A stretch of DNA of 64,000 nt from Streptomyces kurssanovii (lineage in GTDB: Bacteria > Actinomycetota > Actinomycetes > Streptomycetales > Streptomycetaceae): contig NZ_BMTN01000001.1 in NCBI RefSeq assembly GCF_014649695.1, positions 248,001 through 312,000 on the forward strand, written 5' to 3'. Made by a program: the position numbers and the translations under genes. Below the pieces are notes generated by a model. That model was not told where the DNA came from, did no database searches, and saw only the letters and a program-made list of their open reading frames with translations. Position 1 is the first letter of the stretch; every line of letters starts with the position of its first letter. Positions 17,201 to 26,062 of the stretch are shown in pieces.

Positions 17201-19024
17201 TCAGCCGTAGAGGGCGTCGACCTCGGCGGAGTAGGCGTTCTCGATCGCCTTCCGCTTCAGCTTCAGCGACGGCGTCAGCAGCCCGTGCTCCTCGCTGAAG
17301 GGATGCGCCAGGATCCGGAACGTACGGATCGACTCGGACTTGGAGACCAGGGTGTTCGCGGCGACCACCGCGCGGCGGATCTCCATCTCCAGGTCCGGGT
17401 CGCGCACCATCTCCGCGGGTGGCAGCAGCGGCCTGCCCTGGATGGCCAGCCAGTGCTCGACCGACTCCTGGTCGAGGGTGACGAGCGCCGCGATGTAGGG
17501 CCGGTCGTTGCCGACGACGATGCACTGCGCCACAAGAGGGTGCGCGCGCACCCGCTCCTCCAGGCCGGCGGGCGACACGCTCTTGCCGCCCGAGGTCACC
17601 AGGATCTCCTTCTTCCGCCCGGTGATCGTGAGATAGCCGTCCTCGTCGAGCGCGCCCAGGTCGCCGGTGGCGAGCCAGCCGTCGTGCAGCACGGCGTCGG
17701 TGGCCTTCGGGTCGCCCAGGTACCCCTGGAAGATGTTCCCCCCGTGCAGCCACACCTCGCCGTCCTCGGCGATGTGCACGGTCGTGCCGGGGATGGGCAG
17801 GCCGACGGTGCCGTAACGGGTGCGCTCGGGCGGGTTCGCGGTGGCGGCGGCCGTCGACTCGGTGAGTCCGTAGCCCTCGAAGATGGTGACGCCGGCGCCC
17901 TCGAAGAACAGACCGAGCCGCCGGTCCATGCCGGACCCGCCGGACATCGCGTGGCGTACCCGGCCGCCCATCGCGTCGCGGACCTTCCCGTACACCAGTT
18001 TCTCGAAGAGCTGGTGCTGCATCCGCAGACCCGCGGACGGGCCCGGGCCGAGACCGAAGGCCCGGTGCTCCAGAGCCTCCGCGTACCGCACGGCCACCTC
18101 GACCGCCTTGTCGAAGGCGCCCGCCTTGCCGGCGCTCTCCGCCTTGCGGCGGGCGGCGTTGAAGACCTTCTCGAAGATGTACGGGACGGCCAGGATGAAC
18201 GACGGCCGGAAAGCGGCCAGATCGGGCAGCAGCGCGCTCGCCTGGAGCACCGGCTGGTGGCCCAGTTTGACCCGCCCCCGGATCGCGGCCACCTCGACCA
18301 TCCGGCCGAAGACGTGCGACAGCGGCAGGAACAGCAGGGTGGAGGCCTCGTCGCCCGGCTTGGAGTGGAACACCGGCTCCCACCGGCCGATCATCGTGTC
18401 CGCCTCGAACATGAAGTTGGAGTGGGTGATCACGCAGCCTTTGGGGCGGCCTGTGGTGCCGGACGTGTAGATGATCGTGGCCACCGAGTCGGGCGTCACC
18501 GCCCGCCGGTGCCGGTGCACCACGTCGTCGTCGATGTGCTCGCCCGCCGCGACCAACTGCTCCACCGCGCCCGCGTCCAGCTGCCACAGCCGCTTCATCA
18601 GCGGCAGCCGGTCGATCACCGAGCCGATCGTCATGGCGTGGTCCTCGTACTCGACCATGCACGCGGAGACCTCGGAGTCGTGCAGCATCCAGAAGACCTG
18701 CTCGGCCGAGGAGGTCGGGTACAGCGGCACGGACTGGGCGCCGACGGTCCACAGCGCGAAGTCGAACAGCGTCCACTCGTAGCGCGTACGGCACATCAGG
18801 GCGACCCGGTCGCCGAACCGGACGCCGTGCGCGAGCAGCCCTTTGGCCAGCGCCAGCACCTCGTCGCGGAACTGCGCCGACGTCACGTCCCGCCAGCGGC
18901 CTTCACTGTCCTTGCGGCCGAGCGCGACGTGGTCGGGGTCGTCGAGGGCATGGTCGAAGACCGCGTCCGCAAGTCCACCGACCTGAGGCGCCGCGGCCAT
19001 GGGTGGGACAGTGAACTCGCGCAA
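17201..19024 (-). CDS. Long-chain acyl-CoA synthetase (AMP-forming)
   Basis: A 607-residue ligase that activates a fatty acid to acyl-AMP and then acyl-CoA. The P-loop motif is YTSGTTGRPKGC. The adenylation core continues with GYGLTESTAAATANPP, then DGWLATGDLG and ITGRKKEILVTSGGK. This matches the FadD15/long-chain group. I chose a TTG start at 19024 because AAGGAG ends six bases before it and the family start follows; longer open frame upstream shows no homology. A TetR-type palindrome about 150 bp upstream suggests control by a fatty-acid-responsive repressor that is not encoded here. Confidence 0.9.
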   Translation of the reverse strand: MREFTVPPMAAAPQVGGLADAVFDHALDDPDHVALGRKDSEGRWRDVTSAQFRDEVLALAKGLLAHGVRFGDRVALMCRTRYEWTLFDFALWTVGAQSVPLYPTSSAEQVFWMLHDSEVSACMVEYEDHAMTIGSVIDRLPLMKRLWQLDAGAVEQLVAAGEHIDDDVVHRHRRAVTPDSVATIIYTSGTTGRPKGCVITHSNFMFEADTMIGRWEPVFHSKPGDEASTLLFLPLSHVFGRMVEVAAIRGRVKLGHQPVLQASALLPDLAAFRPSFILAVPYIFEKVFNAARRKAESAGKAGAFDKAVEVAVRYAEALEHRAFGLGPGPSAGLRMQHQLFEKLVYGKVRDAMGGRVRHAMSGGSGMDRRLGLFFEGAGVTIFEGYGLTESTAAATANPPERTRYGTVGLPIPGTTVHIAEDGEVWLHGGNIFQGYLGDPKATDAVLHDGWLATGDLGALDEDGYLTITGRKKEILVTSGGKSVSPAGLEERVRAHPLVAQCIVVGNDRPYIAALVTLDQESVEHWLAIQGRPLLPPAEMVRDPDLEMEIRRAVVAANTLVSKSESIRTFRILAHPFSEEHGLLTPSLKLKRKAIENAYSAEVDALYG

Positions 19025-19170
19025 TGGCTGCTCCTTGTGGCGCTCCGCACAGCGCCGTGACCGTACCCCACGATTTCGTCGGGCGGGAGGGTCCCCGTGA
19101 ACTGTGGACGAAAGACGTAGACACAGGTCAGCGGTGGTGAGCGGAGAGTGGACGGCCGCACGGGAGCCGA

Positions 19171-19188
19171 TTACTGACCGGTCGGTAA
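19171..19188. promoter_or_regulatory. TetR-type operator upstream of acyl-CoA synthetase
   Basis: TTACTGACCGGTCGGTAA is an 18-bp near-perfect palindrome (16 of 18 positions symmetric). Its form (TTACYGACCGGTCRGTAA) is typical of TetR-family operators. It lies 147 bp upstream of the leftward acyl-CoA synthetase start. No tetR gene is nearby. Confidence 0.6.
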
Positions 19189-19350
19189 GGAGTCCGGCCC
19201 CCAATCTCCACCGAATCTGTACGGCGTGATCACCGCCGCTCTACGGGCGACGGTCCCGGTCCGTACCGGATGGAACGCTTCCGCCAAGTTTGCGGCGCAC
19301 CGCGGCCAGTCGCGGTCGCGGTCGCGGTCGCCGGTCGGCCGCCGTTGCCG

Positions 19351-20247
19351 TCAGCCGGGCACGGGGCCGTGGAGCCGGTCGCCCGCCGCCAGCAGCGAGG
19401 TGGCCAGCGCCGTGGCGGCCTCCTTGGCCGCGTCCCTGCGGCGGCCCTGGAGAAGCACGAAGTCGACGGTCCCCAGCTCGGGCAGTCCCGCCCGGGCGGG
19501 AACGGTCACCAAGCCGGGCGGGATCAGCCCTCGGGTGTGGGCCATCACGCCCAGACCGGCGCGGGCGGCGGCCACCAGCCCGCTGAGGCTGCCGCTCGTA
19601 CAGGCGATCCGCCAGGACCGGCCCGACTGCTCCAGCACCTCCAGGGCGCGCGCCCGGGTGACGGCCGGCGGCGGGAAGAGGATCAGCGGCAGCGGCCGCT
19701 CAGGGTCCACCCGCAGTCCCTCTGCCGAGATCCACACCATGCGGTCCCGCCAGACCAGCTCGCCGTGCGTGGCGCCAGGGCCGCGCTTGGCGAGCACCAG
19801 GTCCAGCCGGCCCGCCTCCAGCCGCTTGTGCAGGGTGCCGGACAGCTCCACGGTGAGCTCGAGGTCCACCTCGGGATGGTCGCGGCGGAACGCCTCGAGG
19901 ATCTCCGGCAGCCGGGTCAGTACGAAGTCCTCCGACGCGCCGAACCGCAGCCGCCCGCGCAGCCGGGTGCCCGTGAAGTAGGCGGCGGCGCGCTCCTGCG
20001 CCTGAAGGATCGTGCGGGCGAAGCCGAGCATGGCCTCGCCGTCCTCCGTCAGCTCCACGCTGTGGGTGTCGCGGCTGAACAGCGGCCGGCCGGTGGCGTC
20101 CTCGAGCCGGCGCACATGCTGGCTCACCGTCGACTGACGCAGCCCGAGCCGGCGGGCGGCCTGCGTGAAGTTCAGCGTCTGGGCCACGGCCAGGAACGTA
20201 CGCAGCTGGGTCGGGTCGTACACGCGGTCCATCGTAGACGCGGTCAT
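19351..20247 (-). CDS. LysR-family transcriptional regulator
   Basis: A 298-residue LysR-type regulator. The N-terminal HTH is LRTFLAVAQTLNFTQAARRL with STVSQHVRRLEDATGRPLF. The C-terminal effector domain is of normal length (GRLRFGASEDFVLTRLPEIL onward). ATG 20247 and ATG 20232 are both possible starts and neither has a strong ribosome-binding site. It is divergent from the BASS transporter gene with 102 bp between the starts, the standard arrangement for a LysR protein controlling its neighbour and itself, so the transporter is its likely target. Confidence 0.9.
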   Translation of the reverse strand: MTASTMDRVYDPTQLRTFLAVAQTLNFTQAARRLGLRQSTVSQHVRRLEDATGRPLFSRDTHSVELTEDGEAMLGFARTILQAQERAAAYFTGTRLRGRLRFGASEDFVLTRLPEILEAFRRDHPEVDLELTVELSGTLHKRLEAGRLDLVLAKRGPGATHGELVWRDRMVWISAEGLRVDPERPLPLILFPPPAVTRARALEVLEQSGRSWRIACTSGSLSGLVAAARAGLGVMAHTRGLIPPGLVTVPARAGLPELGTVDFVLLQGRRRDAAKEAATALATSLLAAGDRLHGPVPG

Positions 20248-20349
20248 CGCGGAACGTGATGGTAGTGAGTGCGGTGTACGGGATTCCCGATCGGCCGCTC
20301 GGAGAGGAGCATGGAGAGGGCACGTCCTGACCGAGAGCAAGTGGAGCAC

Positions 20350-21396
20350 ATGAGCCGCCGCCGTACCCCGCGCCTGCCTTCTTGGCTGCCGATCGATCCG
20401 TACATCCTGGCGCTGCTCGGGACCGTGGCCCTCGCGGCGCTCCTGCCGGCCTCCGGCCGGGCGGCCGACGTCGCGGGCGGGGCGTCGACCGGCGCGGTGG
20501 CCCTCCTGTTCTTCCTCTACGGCGCGCGGCTCTCCACGCGCGAGGCGCTCGACGGACTGCGGCACTGGCGGCTGCACGTCACCGTGCTCGCGGCCACGTT
20601 CGTGGTCTTCCCGCTGATGGGACTCGCCGCCCGCGGGCTCGAACCGGCCGTGCTCACGCCCGAGCTCTACAGCGGACTGCTCTTCCTGTGCCTGGTGCCC
20701 TCCACGATCCAGTCGTCGATCGCCTTCACCTCGATGGCGCGGGGCAATGTGCCCGCGGCGATCTGCGCGGGCTCCTTCTCCAGCCTCGCCGGCATCGTCC
20801 TCACCCCGCTGCTGGCGGCCCTGCTGCTGGGCGGCGGCGCCGGCGGCTTCTCCGCGGACTCGCTGCTGCGGATCGTGCTCCAACTCCTTGTGCCCTTCCT
20901 GGCGGGCCAGTTGCTGCGCCGCTGGGTGAGCGGCTTCCTGGTCCGCCACAAGAAGGTGCTCGGATACGTCGACCGGGGCTCGATCCTGCTCGTCGTCTAC
21001 ACGGCCTTCAGCGAAGGCATGACCGCCGGCGTCTGGCAGCAGGTCACCCCGGGGCGGCTCGGCGCGCTGCTCGCCGTCGAGGCGGTGCTGCTGGCGGCGA
21101 TGCTGACGGTCACCTGGCTCGGGGCGAAGCGCCTCGGCTTCGGGCGGGCGGACCGGATCGCGATCCAGTTCGCGGGCTCCAAGAAGAGCCTCGCGGCGGG
21201 ACTACCCATGGCTACCGTGCTGTTCGGGGCGCAGGCGAGTCTCGCGGTGCTGCCGCTGATGCTCTTCCACCAGATGCAGCTGATGGTCTGCGCGGTGATC
21301 GCGAAGCGCCGAGCCGACGATCCGGACCCCGCCGCGCCGGCTCCGCGCCGTGCGACGTCCGCGCCCGACGCGCCTGCCGCGCTGCGAAGCCGGTGA
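20350..21396 (+). CDS. Bile acid:sodium symporter family (BASS/SBF-like) transporter
   Basis: A 348-residue membrane protein with about 9-10 hydrophobic segments. Family marks include LFFLYGARLSTREALDGL, VPSTIQSSIAFTSMARGN and QFAGSKKSLAAGLPMA, as in the SBF-like (YocS/PanS type) group. It probably moves an organic anion with sodium; the substrate is unknown. The start is ATG 20350 after GTGGAG. The last few codons and the stop lie inside the first unit of an 18-bp tandem repeat that continues past the gene. It is probably controlled by the divergent LysR regulator. Confidence 0.87.
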   Translation: MSRRRTPRLPSWLPIDPYILALLGTVALAALLPASGRAADVAGGASTGAVALLFFLYGARLSTREALDGLRHWRLHVTVLAATFVVFPLMGLAARGLEPAVLTPELYSGLLFLCLVPSTIQSSIAFTSMARGNVPAAICAGSFSSLAGIVLTPLLAALLLGGGAGGFSADSLLRIVLQLLVPFLAGQLLRRWVSGFLVRHKKVLGYVDRGSILLVVYTAFSEGMTAGVWQQVTPGRLGALLAVEAVLLAAMLTVTWLGAKRLGFGRADRIAIQFAGSKKSLAAGLPMATVLFGAQASLAVLPLMLFHQMQLMVCAVIAKRRADDPDPAAPAPRRATSAPDAPAALRSR

Positions 21397-21503
21397 ACGC
21401 TGCGAAGCCGGTGAACCCTGCGCGCCCGATGAACACTGCGAACCGATGAACACTGCGCACCCGATGAACACTGCGAACCGGTCAACGCCGCGCACCCGAT
21501 GAG
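21381..21503. repeat. 18-bp tandem repeat (about seven copies) over the BASS gene end
   Basis: Seven consecutive 17-18-bp units of the pattern (g/a/c)CTGCG(a/c)(a/g)CCGRTGAAC run from 21381 to 21503. The first contains the TGA stop of the transporter. Units 1 and 2 are identical; units 3 to 7 differ by a few bases and some lack one base. It is a minisatellite likely to vary in copy number between strains. Confidence 0.8.
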
Positions 21504-21628
21504 CGCGGTCCGACCGGCCGCGCCGACGCGAAGACGCCGTCCGGTCCGGTCCCGGGAGCCGCGGACGTGCACGGTGCCGTGGGCGCGGCGACCTCTGTCG
21601 CATCACGCGACGGCATCGCGGTGACCGC

Positions 21629-21667
21629 GTGTCCGGCCGCCTGCCGACTCGGCGGGCGGCCGGACAC
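21629..21667. terminator. Long near-perfect hairpin
   Basis: A perfect 13-bp inverted repeat (21629-21641 with 21655-21667) encloses a second, almost fully paired stem (21642-21647 with 21649-21654). This gives about 19 stacked pairs around a single-base loop. It is located 230 bp after the BASS gene and 87 bp before the ferredoxin-like gene. A strong rho-independent-type stem without a T run, probably the end of the transporter transcript. Confidence 0.6.
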
Positions 21668-21753
21668 ATGGGCTCGGGGCGACCCCCTGGACGTGTCCGG
21701 CGTCACCGCGGCCCCGGGCCGGGTACGGGGCGTACGGCTGGGAAGATCACCCG

Positions 21754-22155
21754 GTGACGACGTTCGCCATACGCCCTTTCGGCGCCCGCCCCTGCACCCT
21801 TGTCGTCTGCCGTGGCTGCTGCTGCGGCGACGCACGCAAGAACCCCGGTACCGACCACGCCGGGCAGCTCGCCAGACTGCGGGACGCCGCCGCCGCGTCC
21901 GGGGGGCGGCTCGCGGTGCGGACCAGTGACTGTCTCGGGCCGTGCGGTCAGGCCAACGTGATCGTCGTGCAGCCGTCGACCGAGGGACGCCGCCGTGGGG
22001 CGCGTGCCGCGTGGATCGGCTGGGCGCTCGACGACGACGCCACCGACGACGTGCTGGCGTGGGCGGCGGCCGGCGGGCCGGGGATCGCCGAACCGCCGGC
22101 GACGCTCACGCTCCAGATGATCCCGCCGCCGTCCGGCGGCGTCCGCACGCGGTAG
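21754..22155 (+). CDS. Thioredoxin-like [2Fe-2S] ferredoxin-domain protein
   Basis: A 133-residue protein of the thioredoxin-like [2Fe-2S] ferredoxin group. The four candidate cluster cysteines lie in VVCRGCCCG and in TSDCLGPCGQANV. It starts at GTG 21754 with GGAAG upstream. The middle and C-terminus (AAWIGWALDDDATDDVLAWA) match the '(2Fe-2S) ferredoxin domain' proteins common in Streptomyces, often annotated only as hypothetical. It is a probable electron carrier or sulfur-metabolism protein; the partner is unknown. Confidence 0.78.
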   Translation: MTTFAIRPFGARPCTLVVCRGCCCGDARKNPGTDHAGQLARLRDAAAASGGRLAVRTSDCLGPCGQANVIVVQPSTEGRRRGARAAWIGWALDDDATDDVLAWAAAGGPGIAEPPATLTLQMIPPPSGGVRTR

Positions 22156-22534
22156 CGGCGTTGCCGCCCCCGCCGGCACGGCGCGAACGCGTCCCGCCGT
22201 GACGGCGGCAGGTCAGGGCAGCAGCTGGGCAGGGCCGTGGCCGTTCGGTCGATGCGGGCCCGGACGACACGCGTGTCACGCCAGGCCGGCGCCGATGTCT
22301 CGCGATGGCAGGTTCCGCCACGAGCGAGGTGGAGGGGGTGCCCCGCAGAGCGGCGCTTCCTGCTCCGGGCCTGCGGTCGCGGTGCCGGCCGGACGCCGCG
22401 TGACCTGACCGTCCTCGACATCCCCACCGCCCGTTCGGACGCGTGTCGGTTGCCGTCCGTTCGGGTCGCCGGTGGTATGGCAGGGGCCGCTGTCGCAGGG
22501 GCCGACTCCGCCAGCCGCGAGAAAGGGCCCATCC
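22156..22534. other. 379-bp non-coding interval
   Basis: No convincing coding frame or clear hairpin. It presumably holds the promoter of the secreted hydrolase gene that starts at 22535, but I cannot point to a reliable -35/-10 pair. Confidence 0.35.
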
Positions 22535-24232
22535 ATGCCACGGACCGTCATGGGGAAACCGCTCAAGGGGGCCGCGGGCGCGGTGGCCGGGGCGTTGGTG
22601 ATGCTGCTCGGAGCGGTCGGCCCGGCCTCCGCGGGCGGTCCCGGGGGCGACACCACCGTGGTCCTGAAGTGGAAGCCCTGCAAGAGCGAGGCGCAGGCCG
22701 GGTTCGAATGCGCGGTGGCGAACGTGCCGCTCGACCACGCCCGCCCCGAGTACCGCAGCATCGAACTCGCCGTGATCCGTCACCGCAGCGCCGAGCCGGC
22801 CGAGCGGCTCGGCACCCTGTTCTTCAACCCCGGCGGTCCGGGCGGCCCCGGGACCGTCGGGCTGCCGGAACTGTACGAGAAGTTCCCACGCGCACTGCGC
22901 GACCGCTACGACATCGTCAGCTGGGACCCCCGAGGCGTCGGCGAGAGCACGGCCGTGCGCTGCTTCGTCACCGCGGAGGAAGCCACCGTCTGGCACGCCC
23001 AGGTGCCCCCGTTCCCGGTGGGCGAGAAGGAACAGCGCGCGTTCACAGCGGCGTACGCCGATCTTGCCCAGCGCTGTGAGCGGCGCGATCCGGAGCTGCT
23101 CCGCCACGTCTCGACCGCCGACACGGCCCGCGACCTGGACCTGCTGCGCCGTGCGGTGGGGGAGGAACGGCTGCATTACTGGGGCATCTCCTACGGCACA
23201 CTGATCGGCGCGACCTACGCGAACCTGTTCCCCGAGCGGGTCGGGCGTCTGGTGGTCGACGGGAACGTGGACCCGCGTGCATGGGCGAACGGGGGAGCGA
23301 CCGGTGAGCCCGAGCTGAACACCTTCCTGCGGCTCGGCTCCCACCGGGGCTCCGCCGAGACGCTGGGACAGTTCCTCGACCACTGCGGCCGCGCACCCGT
23401 GGAGCGCTGTGTGTTCTCGGCGGGCAGTCCGAAGGCGACCCGTGCCAAGTACGACTCCCTGCTCCGGCGCTTGGAGAGCCGGCCGGTAGGGGAGTGGACG
23501 TACGCACGGACAGTGAGCGAGGTGCGCGGCGAGCTCTACACCGTGCACCCCGGCTGGGCCGGGACCGCGGACAAGCTGGAAGCGCTGTGGGACGGCCGGG
23601 CGCCCGTGGAGCCCACGGCTTCGGCAGGGCCGGCGCGGTACCCGGGCTTCGAGCAGTCGCTCGCGGTCCTGTGCTCGGAGAGCCCCAACCCGCGGTCGCC
23701 GGGACGCTACCTTGACCTGGAACGGCGGGCGGTGGCGGAGGCAGGGGCGCTGGGTCGCTGGTGGGCGTGGGCCAACGAGCCGTGTGCCGCTTGGCCGGCC
23801 CGGGCGGCGCACCCTTACACCGGCCCGTGGAACCGGCCGACCGCCCACCCGGTGCTGGTGGTCAACCCGACCTACGACCCCTCCACCCCGTACACCGCGG
23901 GCCGCGCGATGGCCGAGGAACTGGGCAGGGCGCGGCTGCTGACACTCGACGGGTACGGGCACACCGCTCTGGACAATCCGAGCGCATGCGTGGCGCGTCA
24001 TGTGGTGCGCTACTTCCTCACCGGTGCCCTGCCGCCGGAGGGGACCCGGTGTGCCCAGGACCTCCCGCCGTTCGTCGAGCGGGTCGCGGATCCGGCGGCG
24101 CCGACCGTGTCGGCGGGCACGCCGTCCGAGCGCCGGCTGCCGGGCGCTGCGACTGAGGGATCGCTGCCGCACAGCGTGTGGCCGCCGGCGGTCTCGGGCC
24201 TGTTGCCCGCGCACCGTGCCCCGGCCCCCTGA
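22535..24232 (+). CDS. Secreted alpha/beta-hydrolase, tripeptidyl-aminopeptidase type (S33)
   Basis: A 565-residue protein. Residues about 8-32 are a Sec signal peptide ending near ASAGG. Oxyanion region: FFNPGGPGGPG. Nucleophile serine in HYWGISYGTLIGATYANLFPER's GISYG. Catalytic Asp in PTYDPSTPYTAGRAM and His in DGYGHTALDNPSACV, the TAP-like C-terminal domain. These are hallmarks of the Streptomyces SlpD/SlpE-TAP proline/tripeptidyl peptidase family, which removes short peptides outside the cell. The ATG 22535 start follows GAAAGGG. It is transcribed alone and terminated by a convergent hairpin. Confidence 0.88.
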   Translation: MPRTVMGKPLKGAAGAVAGALVMLLGAVGPASAGGPGGDTTVVLKWKPCKSEAQAGFECAVANVPLDHARPEYRSIELAVIRHRSAEPAERLGTLFFNPGGPGGPGTVGLPELYEKFPRALRDRYDIVSWDPRGVGESTAVRCFVTAEEATVWHAQVPPFPVGEKEQRAFTAAYADLAQRCERRDPELLRHVSTADTARDLDLLRRAVGEERLHYWGISYGTLIGATYANLFPERVGRLVVDGNVDPRAWANGGATGEPELNTFLRLGSHRGSAETLGQFLDHCGRAPVERCVFSAGSPKATRAKYDSLLRRLESRPVGEWTYARTVSEVRGELYTVHPGWAGTADKLEALWDGRAPVEPTASAGPARYPGFEQSLAVLCSESPNPRSPGRYLDLERRAVAEAGALGRWWAWANEPCAAWPARAAHPYTGPWNRPTAHPVLVVNPTYDPSTPYTAGRAMAEELGRARLLTLDGYGHTALDNPSACVARHVVRYFLTGALPPEGTRCAQDLPPFVERVADPAAPTVSAGTPSERRLPGAATEGSLPHSVWPPAVSGLLPAHRAPAP

Positions 24233-24276
24233 TCAGCGGCCTCCGGACAGGTCGCTGAGCGGCCGCGCACACGGAG

Positions 24277-24319
24277 GGACCCGGCCGGCGCAGGGGGCGC
24301 TCCCCGCGGGGCCGGGTCC
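24277..24319. terminator. Bidirectional terminator hairpin
   Basis: GGACCCGGCC (24277-24286) pairs perfectly with GGCCGGGTCC (24310-24319), and a smaller GGGG/CCCC stem lies inside. It sits between the convergent peptidase and fdhD genes and can serve both. Confidence 0.65.
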
Positions 24320-24341
24320 GTATCCCGTGCAGCGGGGCGCG

Positions 24342-25196
24342 TCAGACCCCAGTGCGCAGGGCGATGCGCTCGTCGCCCGCGTACACGTTCATGTTGTTGC
24401 CGCGCAGGAAGCCGACCAGCGTCAGACCGGTCTCCGCCGCCAGGTCCACCGCCAGCGACGACGGCGCGGAGACGGCCGCCAGCACGGGGATGCCCGCCAT
24501 CACCGCCTTCTGTGCCAGTTCGAAGGACGCGCGACCGGAGACAAGGAGGATCGACCGGGAGAGCGGCAGCCGGTCGTCGGTCAGCGCCCGGCCGATGAGC
24601 TTGTCGACCGCGTTGTGCCGGCCCACGTCCTCCCGGATGTCGAGCAGCTCGCCCTCCGGCGAGAACAGCGCCGCCGCGTGCAGGCCCCCGGTCCGGTCGA
24701 ACACCCGCTGCGCCGCCCGAAGCCGGTCGGGGAGGCCGGCGAGCAGAGCGGGCTCGACGCGGACCGGGGGAGTGTCGGCGATCGGGAAGTGCGCGGTGGT
24801 GCGTACGGCGTCCAGGCTGGCCTTGCCGCACAGGCCGCAGGACGACGTGGTGTAGACGTTCCGCTCGAGGGTGATGTCCGGGACCGGGACACCGTCCGCG
24901 AGCGCCACGTCGACGACGTTGTACGTGTTGGTGCCGTCCTCCTTGGCGCCCGCGCAGTACACGATCGACCGCACCTGGGAGCCGGCGTGCAGGACGCCCT
25001 CGCTGACCAGGAAACCCGCCGCGAGCGCGAAGTCGTCGCCCGGGGTGCGCATGGTGATGGCGAGCGGCTTGCCGTTCAGCCGGATCTCCAGCGGTTCTTC
25101 CGCCACCAGCGTGTCGGGTCGGGACGTGACCACCCCGTCCCTGATGCGGATGGTGCGGCGGCGCTCCGTGACCCGTCCCATGGCGATCAGTCCCAT
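24342..25196 (-). CDS. fdhD: Formate dehydrogenase accessory sulfurtransferase FdhD
   Basis: A 284-residue FdhD protein. It passes sulfur from a cysteine desulfurase to the bis-MGD molybdenum cofactor, a step needed for formate dehydrogenase activity. The sulfur-carrying CxxC motif is C120 and C123 in [11 protein letters not shown]. Other marks are [40 protein letters not shown] and [11 protein letters not shown]. The start is ATG 25196, 8 bp after the stop of the Fe-S gene; ATG 25181 is an alternative. It is the last gene of the nuoF-FeS-fdhD unit. No molybdopterin catalytic subunit for it to act on is in this window. Confidence 0.95.
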   Translation of the reverse strand: MGLIAMGRVTERRRTIRIRDGVVTSRPDTLVAEEPLEIRLNGKPLAITMRTPGDDFALAAGFLVSEGVLHAGSQVRSIVYCAGAKEDGTNTYNVVDVALADGVPVPDITLERNVYTTSSCGLCGKASLDAVRTTAHFPIADTPPVRVEPALLAGLPDRLRAAQRVFDRTGGLHAAALFSPEGELLDIREDVGRHNAVDKLIGRALTDDRLPLSRSILLVSGRASFELAQKAVMAGIPVLAAVSAPSSLAVDLAAETGLTLVGFLRGNNMNVYAGDERIALRTGV

Positions 25197-25204
25197 TCGT
25201 TCGA

Positions 25205-26062
25205 TCAGCGCTGCTGTACGTGTTGGTAGCCGAAACGGCCCTTGATGCAGAGGTTGCCGTGGGTCACCGGGTTGTCGTGCGGCGAGGTGACCTTGATGAT
25301 CTCATTCTCCTGCACATGCAGGGTGAGGTTGCAGCCGACGCCGCAGTACGCGCACACGGTCGTCGTCTCGGTCTGGGCCGACTCGTCCCAGGTCCCGGCC
25401 GTGCGCATGTCGAACTCGGACTTGAAGGAGAGCGCCCCCGTCGGGCACACCTCGATGCAGTTGCCGCAGTACACGCACGCCGAGTCGGTCAGCGGCGCGT
25501 CGTGCTCCGTGGAGATACGGGCGTCGAAGCCGCGCCCCGCGACGGCGATGGCGAACGTGTTCTGCCACTGCTCGCCGCAGGCGTCGACGCACTTGTAGCA
25601 GAGGATGCACTTGTCGTAGTCGCGGACGTAGAGGTCGTTGTCGATCTTCGGTTCCTCGTTCATACGGGCCGCTGCCGGGCCGAAGCGGTCCGGCTCGGCC
25701 TCGTACTCCTTCATCCACTCGGCGGCCCGCGGCGTCATGGACAGGTCCGTGGACGAGGCCAGCAGCTCCAGCACGACCTTTCGGCTGTGCCGGGCGCGCT
25801 CCGTGTCGGTCAGCACCGTCATGCCGGGCTCTGCGCGGCGGGAGCACGCGGGCGCGAGGGTCCGAGCGCCCTCGACCTCCACGACGCACACCCGGCAGGC
25901 GTTCTTGGGGGTCAGCGTGTCGCCCTGGCAGAGCGTCGGTATGTCCTTGCCGGCGGCACGGCACGCGTCGAGGATCGTGTCGCCCTCGGGGACTCTGACC
26001 TCCTGGCCGTCGAGGGTGAACTCGACCAGCCGGCGCGGCATGTGGAGGGGGATGGCGGTCAT
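25205..26062 (-). CDS. Formate-dehydrogenase Fe-S subunit ending after the molybdopterin-Fe4S4 motif
   Basis: A 285-residue electron-transfer protein with four predicted clusters: a [2Fe-2S] ferredoxin domain (C45, C56, C59, C73); two [4Fe-4S] sites (C152-C155-C158 and C162; C196-C199-C202 and C206); and the N-terminal Fe4S4 motif of molybdopterin oxidoreductases (C237, C240, C244, C272). The stop follows directly after [11 protein letters not shown], where full FdhA-type proteins continue for about 600 residues into the bis-MGD domain. It overlaps the upstream nuoF by 4 bp (ATGA), so the two subunits are made together. The catalytic part must be encoded elsewhere or be lost. Confidence 0.88.
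   Translation of the reverse strand: MTAIPLHMPRRLVEFTLDGQEVRVPEGDTILDACRAAGKDIPTLCQGDTLTPKNACRVCVVEVEGARTLAPACSRRAEPGMTVLTDTERARHSRKVVLELLASSTDLSMTPRAAEWMKEYEAEPDRFGPAAARMNEEPKIDNDLYVRDYDKCILCYKCVDACGEQWQNTFAIAVAGRGFDARISTEHDAPLTDSACVYCGNCIEVCPTGALSFKSEFDMRTAGTWDESAQTETTTVCAYCGVGCNLTLHVQENEIIKVTSPHDNPVTHGNLCIKGRFGYQHVQQR

Noticed and set aside
19310-19333. A short CRISPR-like or regulatory repeat (GCGGTC units)
   Set aside because: About four copies of a 6-bp simple repeat with no spacers; ordinary GC-rich slippage sequence.
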